Assembly (NCBI GenBank): GCA_958407465.1
Contig: CATYIV010000011.1
Span: 1-60,130, forward strand
Length of the DNA: 60,130 bases
Direction of reading: 5' to 3'
Source: an uncultured Collinsella sp.
GTDB lineage: Bacteria; Actinomycetota; Coriobacteriia; Coriobacteriales; Coriobacteriaceae
In this document: positions 11,213 to 19,815 of the stretch, in pieces
Numbering within the stretch: the first letter of the stretch is position 1
Layout: the number at the start of each line of letters is the position of its first letter
The notes under the pieces: model-generated
What the model saw: only the letters and a program-made list of their open reading frames with translations
Told to the model about the DNA's origin: nothing
The model's database searches: none
Translations under genes and position numbers: made by a program

Positions 11213-11554
11213 ATGGATTACATCCGCGCAATCGAGCGTCAGCAGATCCGCGAGGACATTCCTCAGGTTCGCGTCGCCGACAACGTCAAGGTTCACTACC
11301 GCATTAAGGAAGGCGACCGCGAGCGCATCCAGGTCTTCCAGGGCGACGTCATCCGCATGGCCGGCGCCGGTGCCCGCGAGACCTTCACCGTCCGCAAGAT
11401 GTCCTTCGGTGTCGGTGTTGAGCGTACCTTCCCGCTTCACAGCCCCAAGATCGCCAAGCTCGAGGTCGTTCGTCATGGTCGCGTCCGTCGCGCCAAGCTG
11501 TACTACCTCCGCGACAAGGTGGGCAAGGCTGCTCGCATCCCCGAGAAGCGCTAA
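11213..11554 (+). CDS. rplS: 50S ribosomal protein L19
   Basis: L19 lies at the 30S-50S interface near the decoding side of the large subunit. The protein is 113 residues from the ATG at 11213, chosen over a TTG at 11207 because AAGGAA is correctly spaced for it. Typical features are [46 protein letters not shown] and the basic end [18 protein letters not shown]. It is a single-gene unit between a promoter and a strong terminator. In many Gram-positives rplS directly follows trmD. Here lepB, glyQS and ppdK lie between them. Confidence 0.98.
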   Translation: MDYIRAIERQQIREDIPQVRVADNVKVHYRIKEGDRERIQVFQGDVIRMAGAGARETFTVRKMSFGVGVERTFPLHSPKIAKLEVVRHGRVRRAKLYYLRDKVGKAARIPEKR

Positions 11555-11588
11555 GAAGATCGCAGCGTCTGTCCACTCGTTTGGACGT

Positions 11589-11619
11589 AAGGGTCGCCTT
11601 CGGGTGGCCCTTCTTTTTA
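11589..11619 (+). terminator. Rho-independent terminator after rplS
   Basis: A 10-bp stem (11589-11598 with 11603-11612, two G-T pairs) with a TTCG loop is followed by a T-rich run CTTTTTAT, 35 nt after the rplS stop. Confidence 0.85.
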
Positions 11620-11647
11620 TCTGACTTGCATGCAAGGAGGGCCTGGT

Positions 11648-12436
11648 ATGGCCAATATGACGAGCTCGGTTTCGGCATCGCAGGTTGCCGGAGAGCTGGC
11701 GAGCGCAACGTTTGAGGAGATCCCCGCCCTCGTGGAGCATTATCGCGAGGACCCGCGCCAGCAGGTGATCAAGGCTTGTGAACGCGCCCTCAAACGCCAT
11801 TCCAAAGAGGTTGCCGAGCGCGAGCGCGTCAATGGCATGTACGAGCTTATGCATGAGCTTGGCGGCGATGGGGTGGTCGTTGGTGTCGACGAGGTGGGCC
11901 GTGGCTCGGTAGCGGGTCCCTTAACCGTGTGTGCCGTGTGCCTTCCCATGGAGCCGCGCGTCTGGGGCATCAACGATTCCAAAAAGCTCACGCCGGCGCG
12001 CCGCGAGCTGCTCTCTGTGAAGATTGCCGAGGTGGCGACGGCGATTGGTTTTTGCCATATCGCGCCTAAGGATATCGATGAGATGGGTATGGCCCGCGCC
12101 ATCCGCGTTGCCGTCGCGGGTGCGGTGGCCGATACGGGACTTGAACCCGACTGCGTCCTCATGGATGGCAACCCCTTGGGCGCCGTTCCCAATGAGCGCG
12201 ACGTGGTGAAGGGCGATGCCAAGATCGCCTGTATCGCCGCGGCGTCCATCATGGCCAAGGTCACGCGTGACGAGATGATGGTCGAGTACGACGCCGAGTA
12301 CCCCGAGTACCATCTGGCCGAGTCGAAGGGCTATGCGAGCCCCGAGCACATCGAGGCCATTCGCAAACATGGACTTTGTCCGCTGCACCGCGTGAGCTTT
12401 TGCGGAAACTTTCTGCAGACTGAGCGCCTTTTCTAG
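11648..12436 (+). CDS. rnhB: Ribonuclease HII
   Basis: RNase HII cuts RNA in RNA-DNA hybrids and starts removal of misincorporated ribonucleotides. The 262-residue protein has the catalytic DEVGRGSVAGP block (about residues 81-91), GINDSKKLT, and a C-terminal HRVSF segment. The N-terminal ~75 residues are an extra helical domain as in the longer Bacillus-type RnhB. The ATG at 11648 has AAGGAGG 7 nt upstream. It lies just after rplS and before yraN-comM-dprA, a conserved order. Confidence 0.96.
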   Translation: MANMTSSVSASQVAGELASATFEEIPALVEHYREDPRQQVIKACERALKRHSKEVAERERVNGMYELMHELGGDGVVVGVDEVGRGSVAGPLTVCAVCLPMEPRVWGINDSKKLTPARRELLSVKIAEVATAIGFCHIAPKDIDEMGMARAIRVAVAGAVADTGLEPDCVLMDGNPLGAVPNERDVVKGDAKIACIAAASIMAKVTRDEMMVEYDAEYPEYHLAESKGYASPEHIEAIRKHGLCPLHRVSFCGNFLQTERLF

Positions 12437-12458
12437 GTCAATTGTGGAGACAGGGACC
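12436..12458 (+). repeat. Possible short palindromic repeat after rnhB
   Basis: The sequence begins GGTC and ends GACC around a core CAATTGTGGAGACAGG, starting inside the rnhB stop codon. It shares GTCAATT.TGG.GAC.GGG with the minus-strand motif at 15-32 and has a general likeness to the GGGGACAGAC ends of the transposase remnant near 32 kb. It may be a small non-autonomous repeat. Only a genome-wide count would show this. Confidence 0.35.
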
Positions 12459-12485
12459 TCTGGGGTTTTATAAACCTGCTGGTAG

Positions 12486-12527
12486 CGGGCCGTATGCAAC
12501 ACCATTGCTGCGTACGGCCCGTTTTTT
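12486..12527 (+). terminator. Rho-independent terminator after rnhB
   Basis: A perfect 9-bp stem (CGGGCCGTA at 12486-12494 with TACGGCCCG at 12513-12521) is followed by TTTTTT (12522-12527). It separates rnhB from yraN. The remaining ~100 nt before yraN must hold the yraN-comM-dprA promoter, which I could not place with confidence. Confidence 0.85.
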
Positions 12528-12625
12528 GTCGGCATTTGGTCAGCTTTTGGTTTGCTTCCGGTACTTACCCGCATGAAAGGTGCTCTCATCATCGGGGCAA
12601 TGCAGTGTGCGGGAAAGGAGACCCC

Positions 12626-13111
12626 ATGAGTGCCGCAAGCAAAAAGAGTAAGACGCAGCAGCTCAAGGAGTGTTGGGAAAACGGCAAGCTCGACTGCGGG
12701 GCGATGACGCCCGAGTTTATCAAGGGACTCAGTCCTCGCGAGCTGGGCATGCTGGGCGAGCTGATCACCATCGACTACTTTAACGAGCGCGGCTACACCT
12801 TGCTGGAGCAGGGTTATCGTTGCACCGAGGGCGAGGCCGACCTGGTGCTGCTCGATGAGCTCGACGATGTCGTGGTGATGGCCGAGGTCAAGACCAGACG
12901 CGTTGCGCTGGATTGCAGCACGCGGGTCTTTCCCGAGGAGGCCGTGGACGCCCAAAAGCAACGTCGCTACCGCCGCATCGCAAGTTGCTATCTAATGGAG
13001 CATTATCCGCTCAAGGCGATTCGCTTCGATGCCGTGGGCGTTACCATTCGCGGCGGGCATATCGCCGAGATCGAGCACCAGTACAACGCGTTCGATTGGC
13101 AGGTGTCGTGA
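12626..13111 (+). CDS. yraN: YraN family protein (UPF0102, endonuclease-like fold)
   Basis: This is a UPF0102/YraN protein with a predicted PD-(D/E)xK nuclease fold. Its biochemical role is not established, but it is regularly found with comM, dprA and rnhB. The 161-residue protein shows EGEADLVLL (about residues 68-76) and MAEVKTR (85-91), which supply the acidic and lysine residues of the fold. The ATG at 12626 follows GGAAAGGAG. About 40 residues before LGMLGELITIDYF exceed the usual ~120-residue family length. The stop overlaps the comM start by one base. Confidence 0.88.
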   Translation: MSAASKKSKTQQLKECWENGKLDCGAMTPEFIKGLSPRELGMLGELITIDYFNERGYTLLEQGYRCTEGEADLVLLDELDDVVVMAEVKTRRVALDCSTRVFPEEAVDAQKQRRYRRIASCYLMEHYPLKAIRFDAVGVTIRGGHIAEIEHQYNAFDWQVS

Positions 13112-14634
13112 TGGCGTTCGAGACGTTTGCCGTTCACGCGGCCTGCATCCGCGGCGTCGAGGCGATTCCCGTCACGGTCGAGGTCTCGCTTGCCGGCGGC
13201 GTTCCGGGCATCCAGATGCTCGGCATACCGAGTATGGAGGTGATGGAGTCGCGCGGTCGTATTCGCTGCGCGATGCGCTCCGCCGGGTTCGAGATCCCGC
13301 GCTCGGGCATTACGGTCAATCTGGCGCCCGGCGATATCCGCAAGACCGGTAGCGGCTTTGATCTGCCCATCGCCATCGCGGTATTGGCGGCCGATGGGCA
13401 GATTCCCCGCGACAACCTCGATCGCTGCCTTATCGCAGGTGAGCTTGGTCTGGACGGTACGGTGCTTCCCGTCAAGGGCGAGGTGGCGTTTCAGCTATTG
13501 GCTCGCGACATGGGGCTGTCTTTTATCGCCGGCAGGTCCGACCAGCATGTGCCACTCGCGGGCGTAGATTGCGGCTTTATCGACCATCTGTCTCAGCTTG
13601 CTCACGGCATGGGCGATGCCGCACGGCACTACTTGGATTCCGAGGGTGTCGAGGCGACCTTTGAGCCCGAGCTCGACTATGCAGACGTGCTGGGGCAGGA
13701 AGTCGCTAAACGCGGCATGGCGCTTGCGGCGGCAGGAGAACTCGGCTTGCTCATGATCGGGTCTCCGGGATCGGGCAAGACGATGCTCGCACGCCGTATG
13801 ACCGGCATCCTGCCCGAGCTTTCCGTTGAGGATCAGCAGGAGGCACTGTGCATCCATTCGGTTTTGGGTGAGAACATTGATGGCTTGTTGGCGGGGCACC
13901 GCCCCTTCCGCAGTCCCCACCACAGTATTTCGACCGCAGGCCTTATCGGCGGCGGGCGCCCGGTGCACCCGGGTGAGATCAGCCTTGCTCATGGCGGCGT
14001 GCTCTTTTTGGACGAGCTTGCCGAGTTTCCCACTGGCGTGCTGCAGACGCTGCGTCAGCCCATCGAGCGCGGCTACGTGAGGATCGTACGCGTCGACGGG
14101 GCTTTTACCTTCCCGTCGCGCTTTCAGCTGCTGGCTGCGAGCAATCCCTGCCCCTGCGGCTTTTTGGGCGATCGCGAGGTACCGTGTCGCTGCTCGGCGG
14201 CGATGGTCGAGCGCTATCGGTCTAAACTGCGCGGTCCCTTGGCCGACCGTATCGACATGATGATCGATGTGACCCGTCCCGACCCTCAAGTGATTATCGA
14301 GGGTGCGGAGGGTATGTCGTCGGCCGAGTTACGTGACTACGTTGTGCGCGGTCGTGCCTTTCGCGCCTGGCGCGAGTTCCGTATGGACGATGCGGATGCC
14401 GAGGCCGGGGATGACGAGACGCGGTCTATTGACGGCGTCGTTTCGACCTTCGAGCTCGATGATGCTGCCGAGAAATGCGTACTTGGCCTATCCAAACGCA
14501 CGCATCTCACGGGCCGCGGCATCGTACGCCTGGTGCGTATCGCGCGTACAATCGCTGACGTCGCCGAGAGCGAGCAAGTGACGCAGGACCACGTGCTCGA
14601 GGCGGCGATGTACCAGGGAAGGAGGGACCAATGA
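13111..14634 (+). CDS. comM: ComM/YifB family AAA+ ATPase (Mg-chelatase-like)
   Basis: ComM is a hexameric AAA+ helicase that drives branch migration during natural transformation, as shown for Vibrio and Haemophilus homologues. The 507-residue protein has the N-terminal ChlI/Lon-type domain (ATG at 13111, MAFETFAVHA), Walker A GSPGSGKTMLARRM (about residues 213-226), FRSPHHSIS, Walker B GVLFLDELAEF, and SNPCPCGFLGD with the C-terminal Mg-chelatase domain. It overlaps yraN by 1 nt and dprA by 4 nt, so the three are one translational unit. Confidence 0.94.
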   Translation: MAFETFAVHAACIRGVEAIPVTVEVSLAGGVPGIQMLGIPSMEVMESRGRIRCAMRSAGFEIPRSGITVNLAPGDIRKTGSGFDLPIAIAVLAADGQIPRDNLDRCLIAGELGLDGTVLPVKGEVAFQLLARDMGLSFIAGRSDQHVPLAGVDCGFIDHLSQLAHGMGDAARHYLDSEGVEATFEPELDYADVLGQEVAKRGMALAAAGELGLLMIGSPGSGKTMLARRMTGILPELSVEDQQEALCIHSVLGENIDGLLAGHRPFRSPHHSISTAGLIGGGRPVHPGEISLAHGGVLFLDELAEFPTGVLQTLRQPIERGYVRIVRVDGAFTFPSRFQLLAASNPCPCGFLGDREVPCRCSAAMVERYRSKLRGPLADRIDMMIDVTRPDPQVIIEGAEGMSSAELRDYVVRGRAFRAWREFRMDDADAEAGDDETRSIDGVVSTFELDDAAEKCVLGLSKRTHLTGRGIVRLVRIARTIADVAESEQVTQDHVLEAAMYQGRRDQ

Positions 14635-15566
14635 TAGCTGAGGGGACCTTCGAGCTGCATCCAGGTGATGCGTTGTATCCCGAGAGCGTTTTGGAGCTAT
14701 CTGATGTACCCCAGACGCTCTATGTGCGCGGCAACCCCGAGGTGCTTTCGACGCCCGCGCTCTCCATCATCGGTGCGCGAAAGGCCTCGCCGTATGGTCT
14801 TGCCGTGGCAGAGCTTGCGGCGAAGGTGGCGGTTGAGGCGGGAGTGACGGTAGTTTCGGGCGGTGCGGTCGGTTGTGACCAGGCCTCGGGTTGGGCTGCG
14901 GTCAACGCCGGCGGCAAACACGTCGTGGTGCTGGGGACGGGCGCCGACGTGGTCTACCCGCGTTCGAGCGCGGGGCTTATTACGCGCACGCTCGATACGG
15001 GCGGCGCGGTCGTGTCGATCTCTCCGTGGGGCATGGGTCCGCGCAAGTTTGCCTTTCCGCGTCGCAATCGCGTGATCGCGGCCCTGTCGCAAGCCCTCTT
15101 TGTATCCGAGGCGGGTATGCCTTCCGGGACGTTTTCTACAGCCGAGGCTACTATGGATTTGGGGCGCGAACTTCTTGCCGTGCCGGGGTCGATCCTATCG
15201 CCCGAGTCGCGTGGCACGAATTACCTCATTGCGAACGGTGCCTGCTGCATTGTCGACGAGGAGTCCATCGAGATGGCTATCTCTCGCATATACGGCACCC
15301 TGCGCTACTCGCGCCCCGATGCTCCCGGCATTGCCGACCTGAATCCAACACAGCAGACCGTGATGCATGCGCTCATCGCCTCTCCGCTCAAGGTCGACGA
15401 CATCGCGGCGCTCGTCTCACTCGATGCTGTCGGCGTACTCAAACTCTTGGGTTCGCTTGAACTCGAGGGCCTTATCGAGCGCATGATGGATGGAAGGTAT
15501 GCGCCCTCCAAGTTTGCCCTTCACGCCCAGACGCCCTTCGGTCACAATGGAAAACGTGTCAATTAG
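14631..15566 (+). CDS. dprA: DNA-processing protein DprA
   Basis: DprA binds incoming single-stranded DNA and loads RecA during transformation. This 311-residue protein has the Rossmann-like core with the signature GARKASPYG, VVSGGAVGCDQASGWAA, and FAFPRRNRVIAALSQALFVSEA, plus SRGTNYLIANGACCIVD. A C-terminal winged-helix-like segment (VDDIAALVSLDAVGVLKLL) is also visible. Its ATG overlaps the comM stop (ATGA). In many Gram-positives topA follows dprA. Here trmFO follows directly after 14 nt, so topA lies elsewhere. Confidence 0.94.
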   Translation: MIAEGTFELHPGDALYPESVLELSDVPQTLYVRGNPEVLSTPALSIIGARKASPYGLAVAELAAKVAVEAGVTVVSGGAVGCDQASGWAAVNAGGKHVVVLGTGADVVYPRSSAGLITRTLDTGGAVVSISPWGMGPRKFAFPRRNRVIAALSQALFVSEAGMPSGTFSTAEATMDLGRELLAVPGSILSPESRGTNYLIANGACCIVDEESIEMAISRIYGTLRYSRPDAPGIADLNPTQQTVMHALIASPLKVDDIAALVSLDAVGVLKLLGSLELEGLIERMMDGRYAPSKFALHAQTPFGHNGKRVN

Positions 15567-15580
15567 AAAGGTGTTTGCAG

Positions 15581-16918
15581 ATGCAGTTCGATCAGGTGAC
15601 GGTTATCGGTGGCGGTCTGGCGGGTTCGGAATGCGCGATCCAGCTGGCAGACCGCGGGTTTGCCGTAAAGCTGTGCGAGATGCGCCCCCAGGTGAGCTCC
15701 CCGGCTCACCATACCGATCACCTGGCAGAGCTCGTCTGCTCCAATTCGTTTAAGTCGACCCGTCCGGATTCCGCGGCTGGTTTGCTGAAGGCCGAGCTTG
15801 AGCGCATGGGTTCAGTCCTGCTCGACTGCGCCCATCGCGCTGCTGTTCCCGCTGGTGGCGCCCTGGCGGTCGACCGTGTTACATTCTCCGAGCTCGTCGA
15901 GGCTGAGGTTGCCGCCCGCCCCAATATCGAGGTCGTTCACGGCGAGGTCACCCAGATCCCCGAGGGCCACGTGGTCATTGCCGCGGGCCCGCTGTGTTCA
16001 CCGGCGCTGAGCGAAGAGGTCATGAAGCTCGTCGGTGGCGACGCCCTTGCGTTCTTCGATGCCGCGGCGCCGATCGTCGATGCCTCCACGCTCGATATGG
16101 ACGTGCTGTTTTCGCAGTCGCGCTACGAGGAGCAGGGGAGCGGCGACTATCTCAACGCTCCGCTCAACAAGGAGGAGTACGAGGCCTTTATCGAGGCGCT
16201 CACCACGGCCGACCGCGTGGTGCTCAAGGACTTTGAGGGCGGCGATCTGTTCCAGGCCTGCCAGCCTGCCGAGGAGGTTGCGCGCACCGGCAAGGACGCC
16301 ATTCGCTTTGGCGCCATGAAGCCCGTCGGCCTCACCGACCCGCGTACCGGACGTCGCCCTTGGGCGGCGATTCAGCTGCGTGCCGAGAACAAGGAGAAGA
16401 CCGCCTATAACCTGGTGGGCTTCCAGACCAACCTGACCTTTGGCGAGCAGAAGCGCGTCTTCCATATGGTGCCGGGCCTGGAGAACGCTGAGTTCTTCCG
16501 CTACGGTGTCATGCACCGCAATACCTTTGTCGACGCCCCGCACGTGCTCGATGGCACCTTTGCCGTGCCCGGTACCGGCGTGCGCCTGGCCGGTCAGATC
16601 ACCGGCACCGAGGGGTACATGGAAGCCGTGGCGACCGGTCTGCTCGCGGCGCTCAACACCTATGCAGAGGCTATCGGCGCCGATTCCGTCGAGTTGCCCC
16701 GCGTGGGCGCCCTGGGCGCGCTCGTGGGCTATGCGACCGATCCTGCCACCGTGGGCTACCAGCCCATGCATGTCAACTTTGGCCTGGTGCCGCCGCTCGA
16801 GGACGGTAAGCGTCGCAGCAAGCGCGACCGCTACCAGGCCTATGCGGACCGTGCGCTTGAGGCCCTTGATGCCTATCTGGCCACTCGCCCCGATCTGTTT
16901 GGAGGCGACCGGTCATAG
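15581..16918 (+). CDS. trmFO: Methylenetetrahydrofolate--tRNA-(uracil-5-)-methyltransferase TrmFO
   Basis: TrmFO is a folate- and FAD-dependent enzyme that makes ribothymidine at U54 of tRNA. The 445-residue protein starts with the FAD-binding VTVIGGGLAGSECAIQLADRG and continues with CEMRP, LVCSNSFKS and RPWAAIQLRAEN. The ATG at 15581 has AGAAAGGTG about 7 nt upstream, while a TTG two codons earlier is poorly spaced. The coding sequence ends at 16918 within the first codons of the Xer recombinase reading frame. Confidence 0.95.
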   Translation: MQFDQVTVIGGGLAGSECAIQLADRGFAVKLCEMRPQVSSPAHHTDHLAELVCSNSFKSTRPDSAAGLLKAELERMGSVLLDCAHRAAVPAGGALAVDRVTFSELVEAEVAARPNIEVVHGEVTQIPEGHVVIAAGPLCSPALSEEVMKLVGGDALAFFDAAAPIVDASTLDMDVLFSQSRYEEQGSGDYLNAPLNKEEYEAFIEALTTADRVVLKDFEGGDLFQACQPAEEVARTGKDAIRFGAMKPVGLTDPRTGRRPWAAIQLRAENKEKTAYNLVGFQTNLTFGEQKRVFHMVPGLENAEFFRYGVMHRNTFVDAPHVLDGTFAVPGTGVRLAGQITGTEGYMEAVATGLLAALNTYAEAIGADSVELPRVGALGALVGYATDPATVGYQPMHVNFGLVPPLEDGKRRSKRDRYQAYADRALEALDAYLATRPDLFGGDRS

Positions 16919-17835
16919 CCTTTGACCTGTACGATGCCGTCGACTCGTTTATCGCCTATATCGCACGTGTCGAGGGACTTTCTCCCAACACGGTGACGGC
17001 CTATGGCTCGAGGCTGGAGCGCTTTGCTTCCTGGTGCGAGCGCGAGGATATCGATGCTTTCGCTGCCGACGTGCGCACCATTCGTCGCTATCTTGCCGAG
17101 CTTTCGCGTGAACAGGTGGCTCCCCGAACGCTTGCGGCGCATCTGTCTGCCATTCGCTCGCTCTATCGGTGGATGACTGCCGAGGGGATTATCGAGGGTG
17201 ATGCGGTCTCGGCGATCGCATCGCCCAAGCTGCCGCGCGACCTGCCGGGCGTCCTTACGACCCAGCAGGTCGAGGCGCTGCTCAAGACGCCTGATACCTC
17301 GACGCCCGCGGGACTGCGCGATGCGGCGATGCTCGAGCTGCTCTATGCCTCGGGTGCTCGTATCTCTGAGCTCGCAGCACTCAATGTGGAGTCCATCGCT
17401 TGGTCCGAATGCACGCTGCGCCTGTGGGGCAAGGGGGGCAAGGAACGTATCGTCCCTCTGTATCGTCGTGCGCTCGAAGTGACGCGTCTCTATATTGAGG
17501 AGGGGAGGCCGGAGTTGCTCGCTCAGGCAAAGCGCCGTGACCTCGCTACCGGGCCGCATCCGCTGCTTGTATCGGCGCGCGGCAACCGCATGAGCGCCGC
17601 CATGCTCCGGCGGCGGTTCCATACGCTGGCGACGCTCGCCGGCATTCCGGCCGACATCGCCCCGCATGCGATGCGCCATACCTTTGCGACCGACTTGCTC
17701 GAGGGCGGTGCGGACCTGCGCTCGGTTCAAGAGCTGCTGGGTCATGCGAGCCTGTCCACGACGCAGATCTACACGCATCTCACACCCGATCGGCTTAAGC
17801 GGGCTGTGGCTCAAGCCCATCCCCGCGGCGAATAG
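16915..17835 (+). CDS. xerC: Tyrosine recombinase XerC/XerD family
   Basis: This site-specific recombinase probably resolves chromosome dimers at dif. The catalytic set is visible: Arg in SGARISELAAL, Lys in GKGGKERIVPL, HAMRHTFATDLL (His, Arg), LLGHASLSTTQIYTHL (His, Tyr nucleophile). The conserved N-terminal SAM-like domain begins at FDLYDAVDSFIAYIARVEG, encoded from 16921. No ATG, GTG or TTG precedes it in frame after the stop at 16867. The first is GTG 16993, which would delete about 25 conserved residues. I propose ATA at 16915, 9 nt after GGAGG (16901-16905), overlapping the trmFO stop (ATAG). That gives 306 residues, normal for Xer. Placement after trmFO matches Bacillus XerC (CodV). 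XerC versus XerD is not settled by sequence alone. Confidence 0.85.
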   Translation: MAFDLYDAVDSFIAYIARVEGLSPNTVTAYGSRLERFASWCEREDIDAFAADVRTIRRYLAELSREQVAPRTLAAHLSAIRSLYRWMTAEGIIEGDAVSAIASPKLPRDLPGVLTTQQVEALLKTPDTSTPAGLRDAAMLELLYASGARISELAALNVESIAWSECTLRLWGKGGKERIVPLYRRALEVTRLYIEEGRPELLAQAKRRDLATGPHPLLVSARGNRMSAAMLRRRFHTLATLAGIPADIAPHAMRHTFATDLLEGGADLRSVQELLGHASLSTTQIYTHLTPDRLKRAVAQAHPRGE

Positions 17836-17884
17836 TGGCTGGGACGTCCCGCGCCGCACTCAGGTGTGTGGTTTTGATTGCGGG

Positions 17885-17913
17885 TTGGCAGGAGGAAGCA
17901 TTCCTGCTATCAT
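17885..17913 (+). promoter_or_regulatory. Promoter of rpsB-tsf
   Basis: TTGGCA (17885-17890), a 17-nt spacer and TATCAT (17908-17913) with TGC just upstream form a strong extended -10 promoter. Confidence 0.7.
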
Positions 17914-17920
17914 TCATCGG

Positions 17921-18054
17921 GTTGCTTCACGGCAACATGTTTTTATCACGCACGCGCGGCTACTTCATACCGTGGTGCCCGGGCTTTGGTAGCACATGTC
18001 CGGGTTGGTTTTGGAGGATGACCCCGCGCGGAGGCAAACCACAGGAGGTTTAAC
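17921..18054 (+). promoter_or_regulatory. Structured 5' leader of rpsB
   Basis: About 135 nt separate the predicted transcription start from the rpsB ATG. The leader contains a GTTGC/GCAAC hairpin (about 17920-17936) and, further on, CCCGG and CCGGG segments that can pair (about 17980-18005). A canonical AGGAGG precedes the ATG. Ribosomal protein S2 represses its own operon through the leader in other bacteria, so this is a reasonable place for autoregulation. No named motif was recognised. Confidence 0.35.
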
Positions 18055-18783
18055 ATGGCTACCAAGATTAATATCCGCACCCTGCTCGAGGCCGGCTGCC
18101 ACTTCGGTCACCAGACCCGTCGCTGGAACCCCAAGATGAAGCCGTTCATCTTCGGTGAGCGCAACGGCATCTACATCCTCGACCTCAAGCAGACCATCCT
18201 CGACGCCGACCAGGCCTACACCTTCGTCAAGAACGTCGCCAAGGGCGGCAACGTGCTGTTCGTCGGCACCAAGAAGCAGGCTCAGGAGGCCGTCAAGAAC
18301 GCTGCTGAGCGCGCCAACATGCCTTACATCAACCAGCGTTGGCTCGGCGGCATGCTGACCAACTTCGTCACCATCCGCTCCCGCATCAACCGCATGGAGG
18401 AGCTCGAGGCCATGGTCGAGGACGGACGCATGGCTGTTCTGCCCAAGAAGGAGCAGGCTGTTCTCGGCAAGGAGCTCACCAAGCTCCAGACCAACCTCGG
18501 TGGCGCCCGCGACATGAAGGGTCTGCCCCAGGCTCTCTTCGTCATCGACACCAAGCGCGAGGAGAACGCCATCAAGGAGGCCCAGCGCCTGAACATCCCC
18601 GTCGTCGCTCTGATCGACACCAACTCCGATCCCGACGAGGTCGAGTACGGCATCCCCTGCAACGATGACGCTATCTCCGCTGTCACCCTTATGTGCGAGC
18701 TCATGGCTGACGCCTGCCTCGCTGGCTCCGGCAAGGAGCAGGTCTCCGAGGCCGAGATGGCCGCTGAGCCCAAGGCCGAGTAA
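18055..18783 (+). CDS. rpsB: 30S ribosomal protein S2
   Basis: S2 is assembled late into the small subunit between head and body. The 242-residue protein carries the family signature [20 protein letters not shown] (about residues 17-36), then [17 protein letters not shown] and the core [30 protein letters not shown] lies 6 nt before the ATG. The C-terminal tail is acidic and Ala-rich. tsf follows after 45 nt, the near-universal rpsB-tsf pair. Confidence 0.98.
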   Translation: MATKINIRTLLEAGCHFGHQTRRWNPKMKPFIFGERNGIYILDLKQTILDADQAYTFVKNVAKGGNVLFVGTKKQAQEAVKNAAERANMPYINQRWLGGMLTNFVTIRSRINRMEELEAMVEDGRMAVLPKKEQAVLGKELTKLQTNLGGARDMKGLPQALFVIDTKREENAIKEAQRLNIPVVALIDTNSDPDEVEYGIPCNDDAISAVTLMCELMADACLAGSGKEQVSEAEMAAEPKAE

Positions 18784-18828
18784 ATCAGTCTTAGTTAATT
18801 CTTTTTCATCTCTTTGAAAGGAACCACA

Positions 18829-19698
18829 ATGGCCCAGATTACCGCCGCTATGGTCAAGCAGCTCCGCGAGATGACCGACTCCCCGATGATGGAGTGCAAG
18901 AAGGCTCTCGTCGAGGCTGACGGCGACATGGACGCCGCTGTCGACGTTCTGCGTAAGAACGGCCTTGCCAAGGCTGCCAAGAAGGCTGGCCGTGAGACCA
19001 ACGAGGGCGCTGTCGCCGCGTTCGTCTCCGAGGATGGCAAGACCGGCGCTCTGCTCGAGCTCTCCTGCGAGACCGACTTCGTTGGCTCCAACGCCAAGTT
19101 CACCGGCTTTGCTTCCAAGGTCGCTGAGGTTGTCGCTACCACCGAGCCTGCTGACGTCGACGCTCTGCTCGAGAAGCCGATGGGCGAGGAGACCGTTTCC
19201 TCCGAGCTCACCGAGATGATTCACATCATGGGCGAGAACATGAAGATCTCCCGCTTCGCTGCCCGCAAGGCTGAGAACGGCGCGCTCGCTTCTTACATCC
19301 ACATGGGTGGTAAGATCGGCGTCCTCGTCGAGTTCGCTTTCGAGAAGGCCGAGACCGCTCAGGCTGAGTCCTTCAAGACCTTCGCTCACGACGTTGCCCT
19401 TCAGGTTGCCGCCGTCGCCCCGATCTGCGCTACCCGCGATCAGGTTCCGGCCGAGACCGTCGAGCACGAGAAGCAGATCTACATGGCCCAGGCTGCCGAG
19501 TCCGGCAAGCCCGAGGCTATCCAGGAGAAGATGGCTGTCGGCCGTCTGGAGAAGTTCTACAAGCAGTCCGTGCTCACCGAGCAGGAGTTCATCAAGGACA
19601 GCTCCCTCACCATCAAGAAGTACGCTGAGCAGGTCTCCAAGGAGCTCGGCGACACCATTACCGTCGTTGCCTTTGACCGTCTGGTCCGTGGCGAGTAA
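18829..19698 (+). CDS. tsf: Elongation factor Ts
   Basis: EF-Ts is the nucleotide exchange factor that regenerates EF-Tu-GTP. The 289-residue protein has the N-terminal UBA-like domain with LREMTDSPMMECKKAL (about residues 11-26) and the core signature LLELSCETDFVGSN. The ATG at 18829 follows GAAAGGA. Codon use is highly biased, as expected for an abundant protein. A strong terminator follows at once. Confidence 0.98.
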   Translation: MAQITAAMVKQLREMTDSPMMECKKALVEADGDMDAAVDVLRKNGLAKAAKKAGRETNEGAVAAFVSEDGKTGALLELSCETDFVGSNAKFTGFASKVAEVVATTEPADVDALLEKPMGEETVSSELTEMIHIMGENMKISRFAARKAENGALASYIHMGGKIGVLVEFAFEKAETAQAESFKTFAHDVALQVAAVAPICATRDQVPAETVEHEKQIYMAQAAESGKPEAIQEKMAVGRLEKFYKQSVLTEQEFIKDSSLTIKKYAEQVSKELGDTITVVAFDRLVRGE

Positions 19699-19721
19699 AT
19701 AAGCTCTTGTAGCTGGTAATG

Positions 19722-19757
19722 AGCAGGCTGTGGGTTTTACTCACAGCCTGCTTTTTC
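19722..19757 (+). terminator. Rho-independent terminator after tsf
   Basis: A perfect 11-bp stem (AGCAGGCTGTG at 19722-19732 with CACAGCCTGCT at 19742-19752) is followed by CTTTTTC. A second small hairpin (GGCTCT/AGAGCC, 19760-19775) with TTT follows before pyrH. Confidence 0.9.
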
Positions 19758-19815
19758 ATGGCTCTTATGAGAGCCTTTGATATCATATTGAGAGTCTAAT
19801 TAAAGGAGGATCGCT

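Noticed and set aside
12494..12625. Upstream extension of yraN by 44 codons
   Set aside because: It would start inside the terminator stem after rnhB. The ATG at 12626 has a proper GGAAAGGAG site and fits the family better.
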